From Stomorhina lunata (taxonomy: Eukaryota > Arthropoda > Insecta > Diptera > Rhiniidae), in NCBI GenBank assembly GCA_933228675.1, contig OW121744.1, positions 116,769,600-116,833,599 on the forward strand: a stretch of 64,000 nucleotides of DNA. The letters are read 5' to 3'. Shown here piece by piece: positions 10,396 to 23,429 of the stretch. Made by a program: the position numbers and the translations under genes. Within the stretch, counting starts at the first letter, position 1; every line of letters begins with the position of its first letter. Below the pieces are notes generated by a model. That model ran no database searches. It was not told where the DNA came from and worked only from the letters and a program-made list of their open reading frames with translations.

Positions 10396-11280
10396 ATGCA
10401 TTGCCTAAGTAGGGGTCATACCCTGAGAGCTGGCCCTAAACAAAAACGAAAATGAATGTCTTTACTTAATTAAGGGCGGGACATATTAACTACTAAAGGA
10501 AATTATTAGTGGTACTCACGCCTTTATAATTTCTCTTGCGACAGTGCAAAATTTTATTTTTTCAATGTTTTAAATGTTACTTAAGCTCAGATTTTCAAGA
10601 AATGTTTTTTGGTATAACTTGCACCTAAGGATGTATTACTTTTTTCCTTTTAACTAAGAAAAGCAATTGTAATAGAGGCATTCACGATGCCAGATTTTTA
10701 TGCAAAATATTAAAATTATATTAAGATTTACCATTTTTCTAAACAGGGAGAATTATTTTCAAGATATTCACGTCATCAAAGTTTGTCTTGTGAAAGTACA
10801 AAGTAAATATTCTTTAGTCATTAAATTTGTTTAAACTTTATAAATTTCAATAAAAAAGTCTTGTTCCAAGTTCAAAAGCGCAAAAGTGCAAAATGGCAAA
10901 TAAAATGACTTCTTAAGATTTTAATAAAAACTCTTTTCTATTCATATTCTATTGAATATAAAAAATCAGCTAGAGATCCATTCCAATCTTAGCTTTCTCT
11001 CATTGGATTCCATTAGTTGTTTTCGAATTAGAGGAAAAGCGGTATACTCTCTTTTTTATAGGACTTATCGAAAAGACCATACGGTAAATCGATGTATGAA
11101 AGTCCAGCATATTTATATTAAAGACTTCGTGTTAAATTGAAAATTTGTATTTATCATTACATTGAAGAAAGCTAGGCCTAGGTGAAGACAAAGAATTTTA
11201 TTCTGTTGATTTGACTCTCAAAACATTTCAAACTAAAATTTATCTTTGCTACCAAAAATATTAAACGTTTTCAAATATAT
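10396..11280. other. intergenic with one dispersed-repeat copy
   Basis: About 10970-11135 is the plus-orientation copy of the repeat at 5690-5875 (shared translated stretch SCFRIR-KAVYSLFY and KDHT). The rest is AT-rich with TGCAAAA-type words. No gene seen. Confidence 0.6.
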
Positions 11281-11290
11281 ATTATAGCAC

Positions 11291-11500
11291 AGTTCACAAA
11301 ACAATGCAAATAATCTAGCATCGTAGCATTTTCAAATTGAAATAATATAGACAATTTTTCAATTGCTATAACTGTTTTTAAATGCTCCAATGCTAGATTA
11401 TTTGCAAGGAATTGTGAACTGGGCTCATACTAAAAAAAGCTATTTCTTTTGGCAAATGCCACAATGCCAGACTATTTGCAATGGCTTGTAAACTGGGCTT
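11291..11500. repeat. 40-bp inverted repeat with a further direct copy
   Basis: 11291-11330 and 11381-11420 are inverted copies around a 50-bp spacer (core AATAATCTAGCAT / ATGCTAGATTATT). A third copy, direct to the right arm, lies at about 11456-11500, 75 bp later. This looks like the remains of a foldback element. Confidence 0.8.
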
Positions 11501-12250
11501 ATTATGTATCTAAAATGATAACTAAAAATTGTCTTTCTTTAATGAAATGAACTATAACAAAATAATAATAAAAGAAAAATTAAATTAAAAAGAAGAAAAT
11601 ATAATAAAAGGACTTTACTAATGCAATAGCTTATTATTATTAAAAAAACAACAAATATATTATTATTATTATTAAAAAAACAACTAAGTTTTTATATGTT
11701 ACAAATTTATGATTATTATATGTCTGTATTATTGTGTGAGTATTTTTTTAAAAAATTAAATTAAGTAAAAAAAAACTACAAAAAAATCTTTATTCTAAAT
11801 AAATTAAAAAAAAAAACAAAAAAAAAAAAACTTTTTCCGTCTCAATATTTAATTGCAAAAATACACTATGTACTATATTTAAACAAAAGATACAAAAATA
11901 AAATCAAACTAAATTATAACCCTTTTATTGTTTACAAAATTATTAAATTAAATAAAGATTTAGAAACATTTCCCTTAAAAAAAAATACAAAAAAAAAGAA
12001 AACAAAATCTTAAATAAGTTATTAACTAATAGATTCTATTACAAAACCTTTACCTTGTTTCTGTTTCTAATTCTATTTGTATGTGTATGTACTTATTAAA
12101 TAAAATATATACCAAGTTTTGTTTTTAACTTCTTTTTTTATGTTCTATGTTAAATTTAAGAAATTTTTTCTATTTCGAAAATGAGAATTTAGTAATAAAA
12201 ATAAAATTAAAAAAAATTTTAATTTATTAAAATTTGGTTTTATCAATATC
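11501..12250. other. intergenic, A/T runs
   Basis: Long A-runs, ATT trinucleotide stretches (11640-11690) and no coding signal. Confidence 0.6.
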
Positions 12251-12531
12251 CTCGTGGTGTCATGAAATGCTTTTTCTTTGCTATCAGCTTTTGACCATTA
12301 TCTTCTGCCAAATATTTGTTTCTGGCGGATCAGTCGTTTTTTCATAATCGCAGTTTTGAATTTTTAGTGAAAAATTACTTTTTAACGAAAAGATACATTT
12401 TTGCGAAAATAATATTAAATTTTTCGAATATAGTCGAATATTTCGGGAATATTTCGAATTTAGAAAAAAATTTAAAATTTTTGGTGAAAGTAGTTATGTA
12501 CTTTGTAACATAGAGACAGATTTTTTCCAAT

Positions 12532-12780
12532 ACTGTCGAATTTTTGTGGAAAGGGTCGAATATTGGCGAAAACATCAAATTGAATGCAAATTTGGAATGC
12601 AAATTTTCGATCGTATTCGGTACCGCGAATACGGAGGCGTCTAAGGGTGATTTTTCAATATTGTCGAATTTTTAGGGAAAGAGTCGAATATTGGCAAACA
12701 CATCAAATCGATTTGTTTTTGTGGGAATACGATTATTCGATCGTATTCAGTACCGCGAATGGTGAGGCGTATAGGGGTGA
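12532..12780. repeat. two-copy tandem duplication, unit about 129 bp
   Basis: 12532-12650 and 12661-12780 share TGTCGAATTTTT, GTCGAATATTGGC, TCGATCGTATTC and GTACCGCGAAT in the same order. Degenerate TCGAATATT words continue leftward to 12420. Short frames over this block are not credible genes. Confidence 0.8.
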
Positions 12781-13049
12781 CTACGTCGTCCTCAACCGGT
12801 TCTGTAGGGGCGTGGCATTGGAAGATACATATTTTTCTAAAGCGGATTTTTTTCATATTGTTTTAAAATCTTGAATCGTCAAGTTTTTGGTAAAAACTCA
12901 AGTAAATACATATCGCCACCTGTACTGCAAAAGGCCGTATCTCACAAATTTTTTTATTGATTATGGACTTACTTCGATTAGGAGCACAAAAAAAGGAAAA
13001 AAATAATTTTTATTTTATTGTTAGTTACGCCACTTTTTCATTTAAGGTG
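12781..13049. other. intergenic, nothing recognised
   Basis: AT-rich spacer between the tandem duplication and the next dispersed element. Confidence 0.4.
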
Positions 13050-13909
13050 ACGATATACCCTTCACCACCATAGGTGGAAAGGGTATTATGAGTTTGTGCT
13101 GATTTATGTAAGACATTAAGACTTACCTTTAAGTACACCAATTGATTTAGAATCACTTTCTAAAAAGATTTAACGATGTCAGTCCGTCCCTCCTACCAAA
13201 GTCGCAATTCTAAAGATAATTTGATGAAATTTGGTACAGACATTTCTTTCCATAGTGGGATTATTGCTATTGAAAATGGCTAAAATCGGTTCATTATTTT
13301 TGTTACCTCCCATAGGTCTGGTGTCCCGGAATTGAGAATTTGGACTCAAATTTCAGCATATTTTCATGAATACTTAAAAAAATACTGCTTATGTAAACAG
13401 AAATCACTGTACAAAATTTTGTTTAAATCGGTCCATATTTGACCATAGCTCCCATAAAAACTATTCTTTTCAAAGCCACTAAAATGCTCGTAAATCTGAA
13501 GATAAAAAAGATAAAGAATTTTCTTAATATATTTCCGTCATTAGCCTTATATGAGAGCTTGGGTCAAATGTGGATCAATTGTCTCGAAATTTTATAATTT
13601 CATTACAGCTTAAATAACAAATTATGGGTGCAACAATACTCATAATTTTTATATAAGCTGTAATGAAATTATAAAATTTCGAGACAATTGGTCCACATTT
13701 GGCCCAAGCTCTCATATAAGGCCTAATGACGGAAATATCTTAAGCAAATTTTTGTATGACGACAAAATTTTGCAAATTTGCCAGAAAAAGAAAAGACATT
13801 CGACTTCTGTTTTAAAGGATATCACGGGCTTGACCGACCATCTTCTATTTCTTCTTCTGTTATCTTTGACTCCCAGTGGAGCATTGGGCCTGACCGACTA
13901 TAGCACTTC
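13050..13909 (+). mobile_element. dispersed repeat family copy A, containing a ~100-bp palindrome
   Basis: Begins with ATACCCTTCACCACC and GGTGGAAAGGGTATTATGAG, and ends near GGCCTGACCGACTATAGCAC. Other copies in this window: 44591-45245 (opposite strand), a left-end fragment at 5570-5670 and a right-end fragment at 31130-31195. No protein was recognised, so the class is unknown. Arms 13516-13612 and 13653-13752 inside it are near-perfect inverted repeats. Confidence 0.75.
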
Positions 13910-14039
13910 CTTCCTTACTTAGATTTATCGACAAAGATAAAATATTTAAAACAAAAACTCTGACTTATTAAAACTCTTTCGCAAACTCCTTCGTACCGAA
14001 ACGACTCAGAAATTTCAGAACTCGCAATAACAACAACGA

Positions 14040-14960
14040 ATTATAAAAACTCGATGTTATTTTGAAAAAGTATTTTCTTTCCAAGGGGTCGAAATTTAGT
14101 TCACGAAAAGTAAATATTTTGTCAAAAAGGTCTGATTTCCAGAAAAATCTTTATACCGCTTATATCTCGAGAACTACATGACCGATTTTGTCCTAGAAAC
14201 AAGATTTTAACCTAAGATTGGTTGTAGTTCTTTTGTTAAAATCTGAGTTTTGAAAAAGTTGAAATGTTGTATGGAAAAATCGTATTATCGTTAGGTTGAT
14301 TTTTTTGAAAGGGGTCGAAATTAAGCTCACGAAAAGTAAAATATTTTGTCAAAAAGGTCGGATTTTTAAGAAAGGGGTCGAAATTTAGTTCACGAAAAGT
14401 AAATTATTTTGTATAATATTTTGTCAAAAGGATTTGCAAGAAGGTCTTTTTACTGCTTATATCTCGAGAACTATTTGACCGATTTTGCTTTAGAAACAAG
14501 ATTTTAACACAAGATAGGTTGTAGTTTTTTGTATAAAGTCTGTGTTTTTAAAAGTGGAAGTTTTGTTATTGAAAAGTCGAATTATCGTTAGATCAGTTTT
14601 TTTCAAAGGAATCGAAATTTACTTCACAAAAAGTAAAATAGAAGGTCTTTTCATTGCTTATATCTCGAGAACTACATGACCAATTTTGTCCAAGAAACAA
14701 GATTTTAACACAAATTTGGTTAAAGTACTTTTGTATAAAATCTGAGTTTTGAAAAAGTAGAAATGTTGTTATGGAAAAACCGAACTATAGTTAGGTTTTA
14801 AAGGATTCGAAAAGTAAAATATTTTGCCAAAAAGGTCTGATTTTCAAGAAGGTCCGCTTATATCTCAAGAACTACATGATCGATTTTGTCTTAGAAACAA
14901 CATTTTAACGCAAGATTGGTTGTAGTTCTTTAGTATAAAATCTGAGTTTACACGTGGTTA
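14040..14960. repeat. degenerate tandem repeat, about four copies of a 200-300 bp unit
   Basis: The phrase GCTTATATCTCGAGAACTA recurs at about 14158, 14454, 14655 and 14855 (the last with AAGA). Each is followed by GACCGATTTTGTC-like and TAGAAACAAGATTTTAAC blocks and preceded by GGTCGAAATTTAGTTCAC-like blocks. Spacings of 296, 201 and 200 show internal deletions. Confidence 0.85.
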
Positions 14961-16960
14961 AGAGAATATGAGGTCCTCGATTTTCAATATTTAAGATTTA
15001 ATGTGAGTGAGTTAGTTCATTTTTGAGTATGTCGGACATATGTATTCATACATAGCCGAAACGTGTTGTCGCTCTTCGTGGGCCATTAATGTAAGAGTTC
15101 CATATTGTGACTCTTTTGTTCATTGTCGGGTCGAATTTTTGTCATTGGTATTGTCATTTGTTTAGTGGAGACTTAAATTTACCATCATTTGACTCAAGAA
15201 CCGTTTAAAGGTAAAATTAGGGTATTTAATACGAATCGAAACCTGAGAATTCGATAAGATATTTCCAAAAAAGTGTATTACAATAAATTAATTTGGATGT
15301 CGTTAAATGCTTAATTATACTAATAGTTTTTCTTAAACGATTTAAAGTAACCCATTTTTCTTTTTTAGTTGTTTAAGAAAAATATTGAAGAATTAGTATT
15401 TCGAACATCCCAGAAGTATGCAACATTATTTTCTTGAAAATCTTTTGTGTGCTAGAAGTACCTTACGAACCGATATTCGTAAGGTACTTTAATAATCAAT
15501 TGATACTAAAGAGTTATGAATTTTTACTTTTTTGATTTCAAGACACTTCTGATGTTTTATAACTCTTTCTTTCGAAATAGTTTGAGGTTAGAAATCATGT
15601 AATTTTTTGAGAGGTAATAAATTTAAAAGTTTCTGGAGGGTAATATTATCTACTAATTGATGCTACATAGACCCTTAAATTTAGGTTTTAAACTCTAAAC
15701 TAAAAACTCAGGCATTCTAAAAGCCCCTTTATATAATTTTATTTATTTGCAAAAACTTATAAGTATTAAAATATTTAAAGACGAAAAGAAATTTAAATTA
15801 AATTATAAACGAAAGAATAAAAATTAAAAAAAAAAAAAACAAAAATAAACTGTGTTGTTTGTTACTGCATTATTGAAAATAAAACAAAAATTAACAAATA
15901 AATTTATAGTTAAAAATTTTTAGCAAAAAAAAAGAAGAAAAACTAAAAAAATTAAAGCACCTTTGTAAATGATGACTTATATATTTAATAAAAATAATAA
16001 TAAAATAAAACAAAAATTATTTAAACAAATTTAAAAAAAAAGAAAACGGGCACTTAAAGCGAATAGAAAGACGAGAATTGGATAAAGAAACGCCAAGTCT
16101 TTTTTTAAATCAAGTAGTCTAAACGTAATATTAAAAAGTCAAAGGCCAAGTTGACGCAAACGAATTAAGAAGTTAGCCTGGAAAATTTTGTAGTATACTT
16201 TTAAGAGCACAGGAGTAATTAAGTGAAATTATGTATTTTATAAAAAAAAGATGTCTAAAATTTTAAACCTCCCAAAAGTATACTTTAAAATTTTTCTACA
16301 AAATATTGTTAATCGTTTGCGGGAATCTGTCTTCTGATTATAATTATATACAACACTTACATTATAATCTACAAGTAATTACAAAATTCTAAAACTTTTA
16401 AGATTAAGATTTCAAAATTTTGAAAAAAACCAAGAGAAATAGAAATTAATAAAAGAAAATCTTATAAAAATCATAAAACAAAAAGCTTTACTATAAATTT
16501 TATTTCGAATTTCCTGAAAAATTGCAGTTTTAAACTGAGTTTTTGTTTAAAGAATTTAATAGAGAAATCTTCATTTATTTAAAATACAATTAGGGGGATT
16601 CCCAAGATGTAATATCTTGTCAAAAAGATTGTTTAACATTTTTTTTAAATATTAAAAATATATTTTTTTTCTTTACAATATTAGGACCTAATGACACGCC
16701 TTGTGAATTCCCTTTTAATATATTAAAAATATTTAACTTTCATTTCCTTTTATTTGGTATTCATTTTTTTTGTTCTTTTCTTACAAATTCCTTCTAGAAG
16801 AAAAAAATCTAAGACAGAAAATAATTTAATTAATAATAACAAAAAATATTTGTTATAAAACAACAAAATGAACTTGAAATAAAAACTGAAATTAAGTCAT
16901 ACAATATAAATTTTAAAGATAGTGTTTTATTTTCCACTAATAATATGGGTTTGGTATCAG
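14961..16960. other. intergenic, one perfect hairpin
   Basis: Long AT-rich stretch with A-runs at 15820-15840 and 16030. The only structure I see is a perfect 14-bp-arm hairpin at 15456-15489. No coding signal. Confidence 0.6.
15456..15489. repeat. perfect hairpin, 14-bp arms, 6-nt loop
   Basis: AAGTACCTTACGAA at 15456-15469 and its exact reverse complement at 15476-15489, loop CCGATA. It is much more GC-balanced than its surroundings. Confidence 0.9.
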
Positions 16961-16964
16961 AAAT

Positions 16965-19900
16965 GAAATTTTCTATTTCTATCGAAAATTTTCGAAATTT
17001 TCTATTTCCATGGAAAATTTTCGAAATTTTCTATTTCCATGGAAAATTTTTGAAATTTTCTAGTTTTATAGAAAATTTTTGAAATTTTGTATTTTTAAAG
17101 AAAATTTTTGAAATTTTCTATTTCTATAGAAAATTTTCAAAATTTTCTATATAAAATTTTGGATATTTTCTATTTCTATATAAAATTTTCGAAATTTTCT
17201 ATTTCTATAGAAAATTTTCGAAATTTTCTATTTCTATAGAAAATTTTCGAAATTTTCTATTTCTATAGAAAATTTTCGAAATTTTCTATTTCTATAGAAA
17301 ATTTTCGAAATTTTCTATTTCTATAGAAAATTTTCGAAATTTTCTATTTCTATAGAATATTTTCGAAATTTTCTATTTCTATAGAAAATTTTCGAAATTT
17401 TCTATTTCTATATAAAATTTTGGATATTTTTTATTTCTATATAAAATTTTGGATATTTTCTATTTCTATAGAAAATTTTCTATTTCTATAGAAAATTTTC
17501 AAAATTTTCTATTTCTATAGAAAATTTTCGAAATTTTCTATTTCTATAGAAAATTTTCGAAATTTTCTATTTCTATAGAAAATTTTCGAAATTTTCTATT
17601 TCTATAGAAAATTTTCGAAATTTTCTATTTCTATAGAAAATTTTCAAAATTTTCTATTTCTATAGAAAATTTTCTATTTCTATAGAAAATTTTCAAAATT
17701 TTCTATTTCTATATAAAATTTTGGATATTTTCTATTTCTATAGAAAATTTTCGAAATTTTCTATTTCTATAGAAAATTTTCGAAATTTTCTATTTCTATA
17801 GAAAATTTTCGAAATTTTCTATTTCTATAGAAATTTTCTATTTCTATAGAAAATTTTCGAAATTTTCTATTTCTATAGAAAATTTTCGAAATTTTCTATT
17901 TCCATAGAAAATTTTCTATTTCTATAGAAAATTTTCGAAATTTTCTATTTCTATAGAAAATTTTCGAATTTTCTATTTCTATAGAAAATTTTCGAAATTT
18001 TCTATTTCTATAGAAAATTTTAGAAATTTTCCATTTCTGTAGAAAATTTTCGAAATTTTCTATTTCTATAGAAAATTTTCGAAATTTTCTATTTCTATAG
18101 AAAATTTTCGAAATTTTCTATTTCTATAGATAATTTTCGAAATTTTCTATTTCTACAGAAAATTTTCGAAATTTTCTATTTCTATAGAAAATTTTCAAAA
18201 TTTTCTATTTCTATAGAAAATTTTCGAAATTTTCTATTTCTATAGAAAATTTTCGAATTTTCTATTTCTATAGAAAATTTTCGAAATTTTCTATTTCTAT
18301 AGATAATTTTCGAAATTTTCTATTTCTACAGAAAATTTTCGAAATTTTCTATTTCTATAGAAAATTTTCAAAATTTTCTATTTCTATAGAAAATTTTCGA
18401 AATTTTCTATTTCTATAGAAAATTTTCGAATTTTCTATTTCTATAGAAAATTTTCGAAATTTTCTATTTCTATAGAAAATTTTAGAAATTTTCTATTTCT
18501 ATAGAAAATTTTAGAAATTTTCTATTTCTATAGAAAATTTTAGAAATTTTCTATTTCTATAGAAAATTTTCAAAATTTTCTATATAAAATTTTGGATATT
18601 TTCTATTTCTATAGAAAATCAAAATAAAATTTTCAAATATGAAATTTTCTATTTCTATAGAAAATTTTCGAAATTTTCTATTTCTATAGAAAATTTTCGA
18701 AATTTTCTATTTCTATAGAAAATTTTCGAAATTTTCTATTTCTATAGAAAATTTTCGAAATTTTCTATTTCTATAGAAAATTTTCAAAATTTTCTATTTC
18801 TATATAAAATTTTGGATATTTTCTATTTCTATAGAAAATTTTCTATTTCTATAGAAAATTTTCAAAATTTTCTATTTCTATATAAAATTTTGGATATTTT
18901 CTATTTCTATAGAAAATTTTCGAAATTTTCTATTTCTATAGAAAATTTTCGAAATTTTCTATTTCTATAGAAAATTTTATTTCTATAGAAATTTTCTATT
19001 TCTATAGAAAATTTTCGAAATTTTCTATTTCTATAGAAAATTTTAGAAATTTTCTATTTCTATAGAAAATTTTCTAAATTTTCTATTTCTATAGAAAATT
19101 TTCTATTTCTATAGAAAATTTTCGAAATTTTCTATTTCTATAGAAAATTTTCGAATTTTCTATTTCTATAGAAAATTTTCGAAATTTTCTATTTCTATAG
19201 AAAATTTTAGAAATTTTCTATTTCTATAGAAAATTTTAGAAATTTTCTATTTCTATAGAAAATTTTAGAAATTTTCTATTTCTATAGAAAATTTTAGAAA
19301 TTTTCTATTTCTATAGAAAATTTTAGAAATTTTCTATTTCTATAGAAAATTTTAGAAATTTTCTATTTCTATAGAAAATTTTAGAAATTTTCTATTTCTA
19401 TAGAAAATTTTAGAAATTTTCTATTTCTACAGAAAATTTTAGAAATTTTCTATTTCTATAGAAAATTTTAGAAATTTTCTATTTCTATAGAAAATTTTAG
19501 AAATTTTCTATTTCTATAGAAAATTTTAGAAATTTTCTATTTCTATAGAAAATTTTAGAAATTTTCTATTTCTATAGAAAATTTTAGAAATTTTCTATTT
19601 CTATAGAAAATTTTAGAAATTTTCTATTTCTATAGAAAATTTTAGAAATTTTCTATTTCTATAGAAAATTTTAGAAATTTTCTATTTCTATAGAAAATTT
19701 TAGAAATTTTCTATTTCTATAGAAAATTTTAGAAATTTTCTATTTCTATAGAAAATTTTAGAAATTTTCTATTTCTATAGAAAATTTTAGAAATTTTCTA
19801 TTAGAAATTTTCTATTTCTATAGAAAATTTTAGAAATTTTCTATTTCTATAGAAAATTTTAGAAATTTTCTATTTCTATAGAAAATTTTCGAAATTTTCT

Positions 19901-22318
19901 ATTTCTATAGAAAATTTTCGAAATTTTCTATTTCTATAGAAAATTTTCGAAATTATCTATTTCTATAGAAAATTTTAGAAATTTTCTATTTCTATAGAAA
20001 ATTTTAGAAATTTTCTATTTCTATAGAAAATTTTAGAAATTTTCTATTTCTATAGAAAATTTTAGAAATTTTCTATTTCTATAGAAAATTTTCGAAATTT
20101 TCTATTTCTATAGAAAATTTTCGAAATTTTCTATTTCTATAGAAAATTTTCGAAATTTTCTATTTCTATAGAAAATTTTCGAAATTTTCTATTTCTATAG
20201 AAAATTTTCGAAATTATCTATTTCTATAGAAAATTTTAGAAATTTTCTATTTCTATAGAAAATTTTAGAAATTTTCTATTTCTATAGAAAATTTTAGAAA
20301 TTTTCTATTTCTATAGAAAATTTTCGAAATTTTCTATTTCTATAGAAAATTTTCGAATTTTCTATTTCTATAGAAAATTTTCGAAATTTTCTATTTCTAT
20401 AGAAAATTTTAGAAATTTTCTATTTCTATAGAAAATTTTCAAAATTTTCTATTTCTATAGAAAATTTTCGAAATTTTCTATTTCTATAGAAAATTTTCGA
20501 ATTTTCTATTTCTATAGAAAATTTTCGAAATTTTCTATTTCTATAGAAAATTTTCGAAATTTTCTATTTCTATAGAAAATTTTCGAAATTTTCTATTTCT
20601 ATAGAAAATTTTCGAAATTTTCTATTTCTATAGAAAATTTTCAAAATTTTCTATTTCTATATAAAATTTTGGATATTTTCTATTTCTATAGAAAATTTTC
20701 TATTTCTATAGAAAATTTTCAAAATTTTCTATTTCTATATAAAATTTTGGATATTTTCTATTTCTATAGAAAATTTTCGAAATTTTCTATTTCTATAGAA
20801 AATTTTCGAAATTTTCTATTTCTATAGAAAATTTTATTTCTATAGAAATTTTCTATTTCTATAGAAAATTTTCGAAATTTTCTATTTCTATAGAAAATTT
20901 TAGAAATTTTCTATTTCTATAGAAAATTTTCTAAATTTTCTATTTCTATAGAAAATTTTCTATTTCTATAGAAAATTTTCGAAATTTTCTATTTCTATAG
21001 AAAATTTTCGAATTTTCTATTTCTATAGAAAATTTTCGAAATTTTCTATTTCTATAGAAAATTTTAGAAATTTTCTATTTCTATAGAAAATTTTAGAAAT
21101 TTTCTATTTCTATAGAAAATTTTAGAAATTTTCTATTTCTATAGAAAATTTTAGAAATTTTCTATTTCTATAGAAAATTTTAGAAATTTTCTATTTCTAT
21201 AGAAAATTTTAGAAATTTTCTATTTCTATAGAAAATTTTAGAAATTTTCTATTTCTATAGAAAATTTTAGAAATTTTCTATTTCTACAGAAAATTTTAGA
21301 AATTTTCTATTTCTATAGAAAATTTTAGAAATTTTCTATTTCTATAGAAAATTTTAGAAATTTTCTATTTCTATAGAAAATTTTAGAAATTTTCTATTTC
21401 TATAGAAAATTTTAGAAATTTTCTATTTCTATAGAAAATTTTAGAAATTTTCTATTTCTATAGAAAATTTTAGAAATTTTCTATTTCTATAGAAAATTTT
21501 AGAAATTTTCTATTTCTATAGAAAATTTTAGAAATTTTCTATTTCTATAGAAAATTTTAGAAATTTTCTATTTCTATAGAAAATTTTAGAAATTTTCTAT
21601 TTCTATAGAAAATTTTAGAAATTTTCTATTTCTATAGAAAATTTTAGAAATTTTCTATTAGAAATTTTCTATTTCTATAGAAAATTTTAGAAATTTTCTA
21701 TTTCTATAGAAAATTTTAGAAATTTTCTATTTCTATAGAAAATTTTCGAAATTTTCTATTTCTATAGAAAATTTTCGAAATTTTCTATTTCTATAGAAAA
21801 TTTTCGAAATTATCTATTTCTATAGAAAATTTTAGAAATTTTCTATTTCTATAGAAAATTTTAGAAATTTTCTATTTCTATAGAAAATTTTAGAAATTTT
21901 CTATTTCTATAGAAAATTTTAGAAATTTTCTATTTCTATAGAAAATTTTCGAAATTTTCTATTTCTATAGAAAATTTTCGAAATTTTCTATTTCTATAGA
22001 AAATTTTCGAAATTTTCTATTTCTATAGAAAATTTTCGAAATTTTCTATTTCTATAGAAAATTTTCGAAATTATCTATTTCTATAGAAAATTTTAGAAAT
22101 TTTCTATTTCTATAGAAAATTTTAGAAATTTTCTATTTCTATAGAAAATTTTAGAAATTTTCTATTTCTATAGAAAATTTTAGAAATTTTCTATTTCTAT
22201 AGAAAATTTTAGAAATTTTCTATTTCTATAGAAAATTTTAGAAATTTTCTATTTCTATAGAAAATTTTAGAAATTTTCTATTTCTATAGAAAATTTTAGA
22301 AATTTTCTATTTCTATAA
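16965..22318. repeat. 5.35-kb satellite array, 29-bp unit with palindromic core
   Basis: About 185 copies of a 29-bp unit built from the palindrome TTTCTATAGAAA and a second near-palindrome AATTTTCGAAATT, in which CG alternates with AG in blocks. Variant units (TATAAAATTTTGGATATT, AATTATCTATTTC, shortened units) mark higher-order structure: 18.67-20.3 kb recurs at 20.52-22.16 kb with a constant offset of 1,857 bp. A smaller 173-bp duplication sits at 18128/18301. Confidence 0.98.
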
Positions 22319-23425
22319 AATTTAGTCCCATTTTCGTCTGAGCTAACGCTACTTAGTTCCTTTGTTTCGTTTAAAACAACTTTTCTTCTTTCGATTGAGG
22401 CCAAAAACACCGGAAAATATTTGGGAATACTGAGGGAAACCCCCCAAGTGGAGAAATAGATTTGTACATATTTTGAACCCTTAATAAGATCAGTTTCATT
22501 GAAGTATTGGTGGAGTGAGCATCTGATTTTAGTGTGAATAAAAACACAGAAACAAAGAATAAAAAAGCTTTATTTTACTAAATGTTTGTAAAAGCTTAAG
22601 CAACATAAACATTTATTGAAAATTAAATACCAAAGTTTTATAAAAAAAGTATTAACAAAGAAGAAAATAAGAAAGTTAAAATAAAAAGGGAAATCCCAGT
22701 CATCTGAGTATCAAGCATGTAAGTACAATTTAACAATTATGGTTATTTAACGAACATAACGAGCTTTTGAAGTGTATGTATGCAGAGAACGGAAAGCTTT
22801 AGTTGATGAGCTTTAATTTACTTTAAAAGATATTTATGAGATCTTTTGTTTCATATATTTAAGAGAAACAAATAATTTTAAATAAGTGCATCAGAATTCT
22901 ATGAAGTATTTCGCATAGAACCGAAATTGTTCTTATGCCTGCCATACACGCTGCGACTGTTTGTACAATTTTAATTGTAATCGGGTTGTTCTCTTTGCTT
23001 ACAAACAATACAACTTCAGTACAATCTCAATATACAATTTTATTTTAAAAGGTGAAGGTGTTAGTAAAGATGGCTGTTTGTGCTCTAATTGATGAGGTTT
23101 TTTAAAGAGAGTAGATGATCACTTCTCCGCTGTCAGTATGAAAATGAAGAACAAAACTGAATAATATTGCACAAACTTGTTCACAAACGTTTCAATTCTG
23201 TTGTACAACTTGTAAAAAAATCAAAATTTTTTGATCTTTTGTACAACCAACCCCAACTTACACACAACGACCACACGAACTTTACAATCAGCTTTACAAC
23301 AGTGTAAAGTTTGACCAACTATCGCAACGTGTGTGGCTTGCATTATATTCAAGAATAAAATTTCAGCTTCACTCTGATGTGAAAATTATCTGCATATTTT
23401 TGCATATTTTAACAAATAGGCATGT
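22319..23425. other. spacer between two satellite arrays
   Basis: More ordinary complexity than the flanks. No open frame of note and no family recognised. Confidence 0.5.
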
Positions 23426-23429
23426 CACA

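Noticed and set aside
16965..22318. CRISPR-like regular array
   Set aside because: No distinct spacers; units are contiguous eukaryotic satellite repeats.
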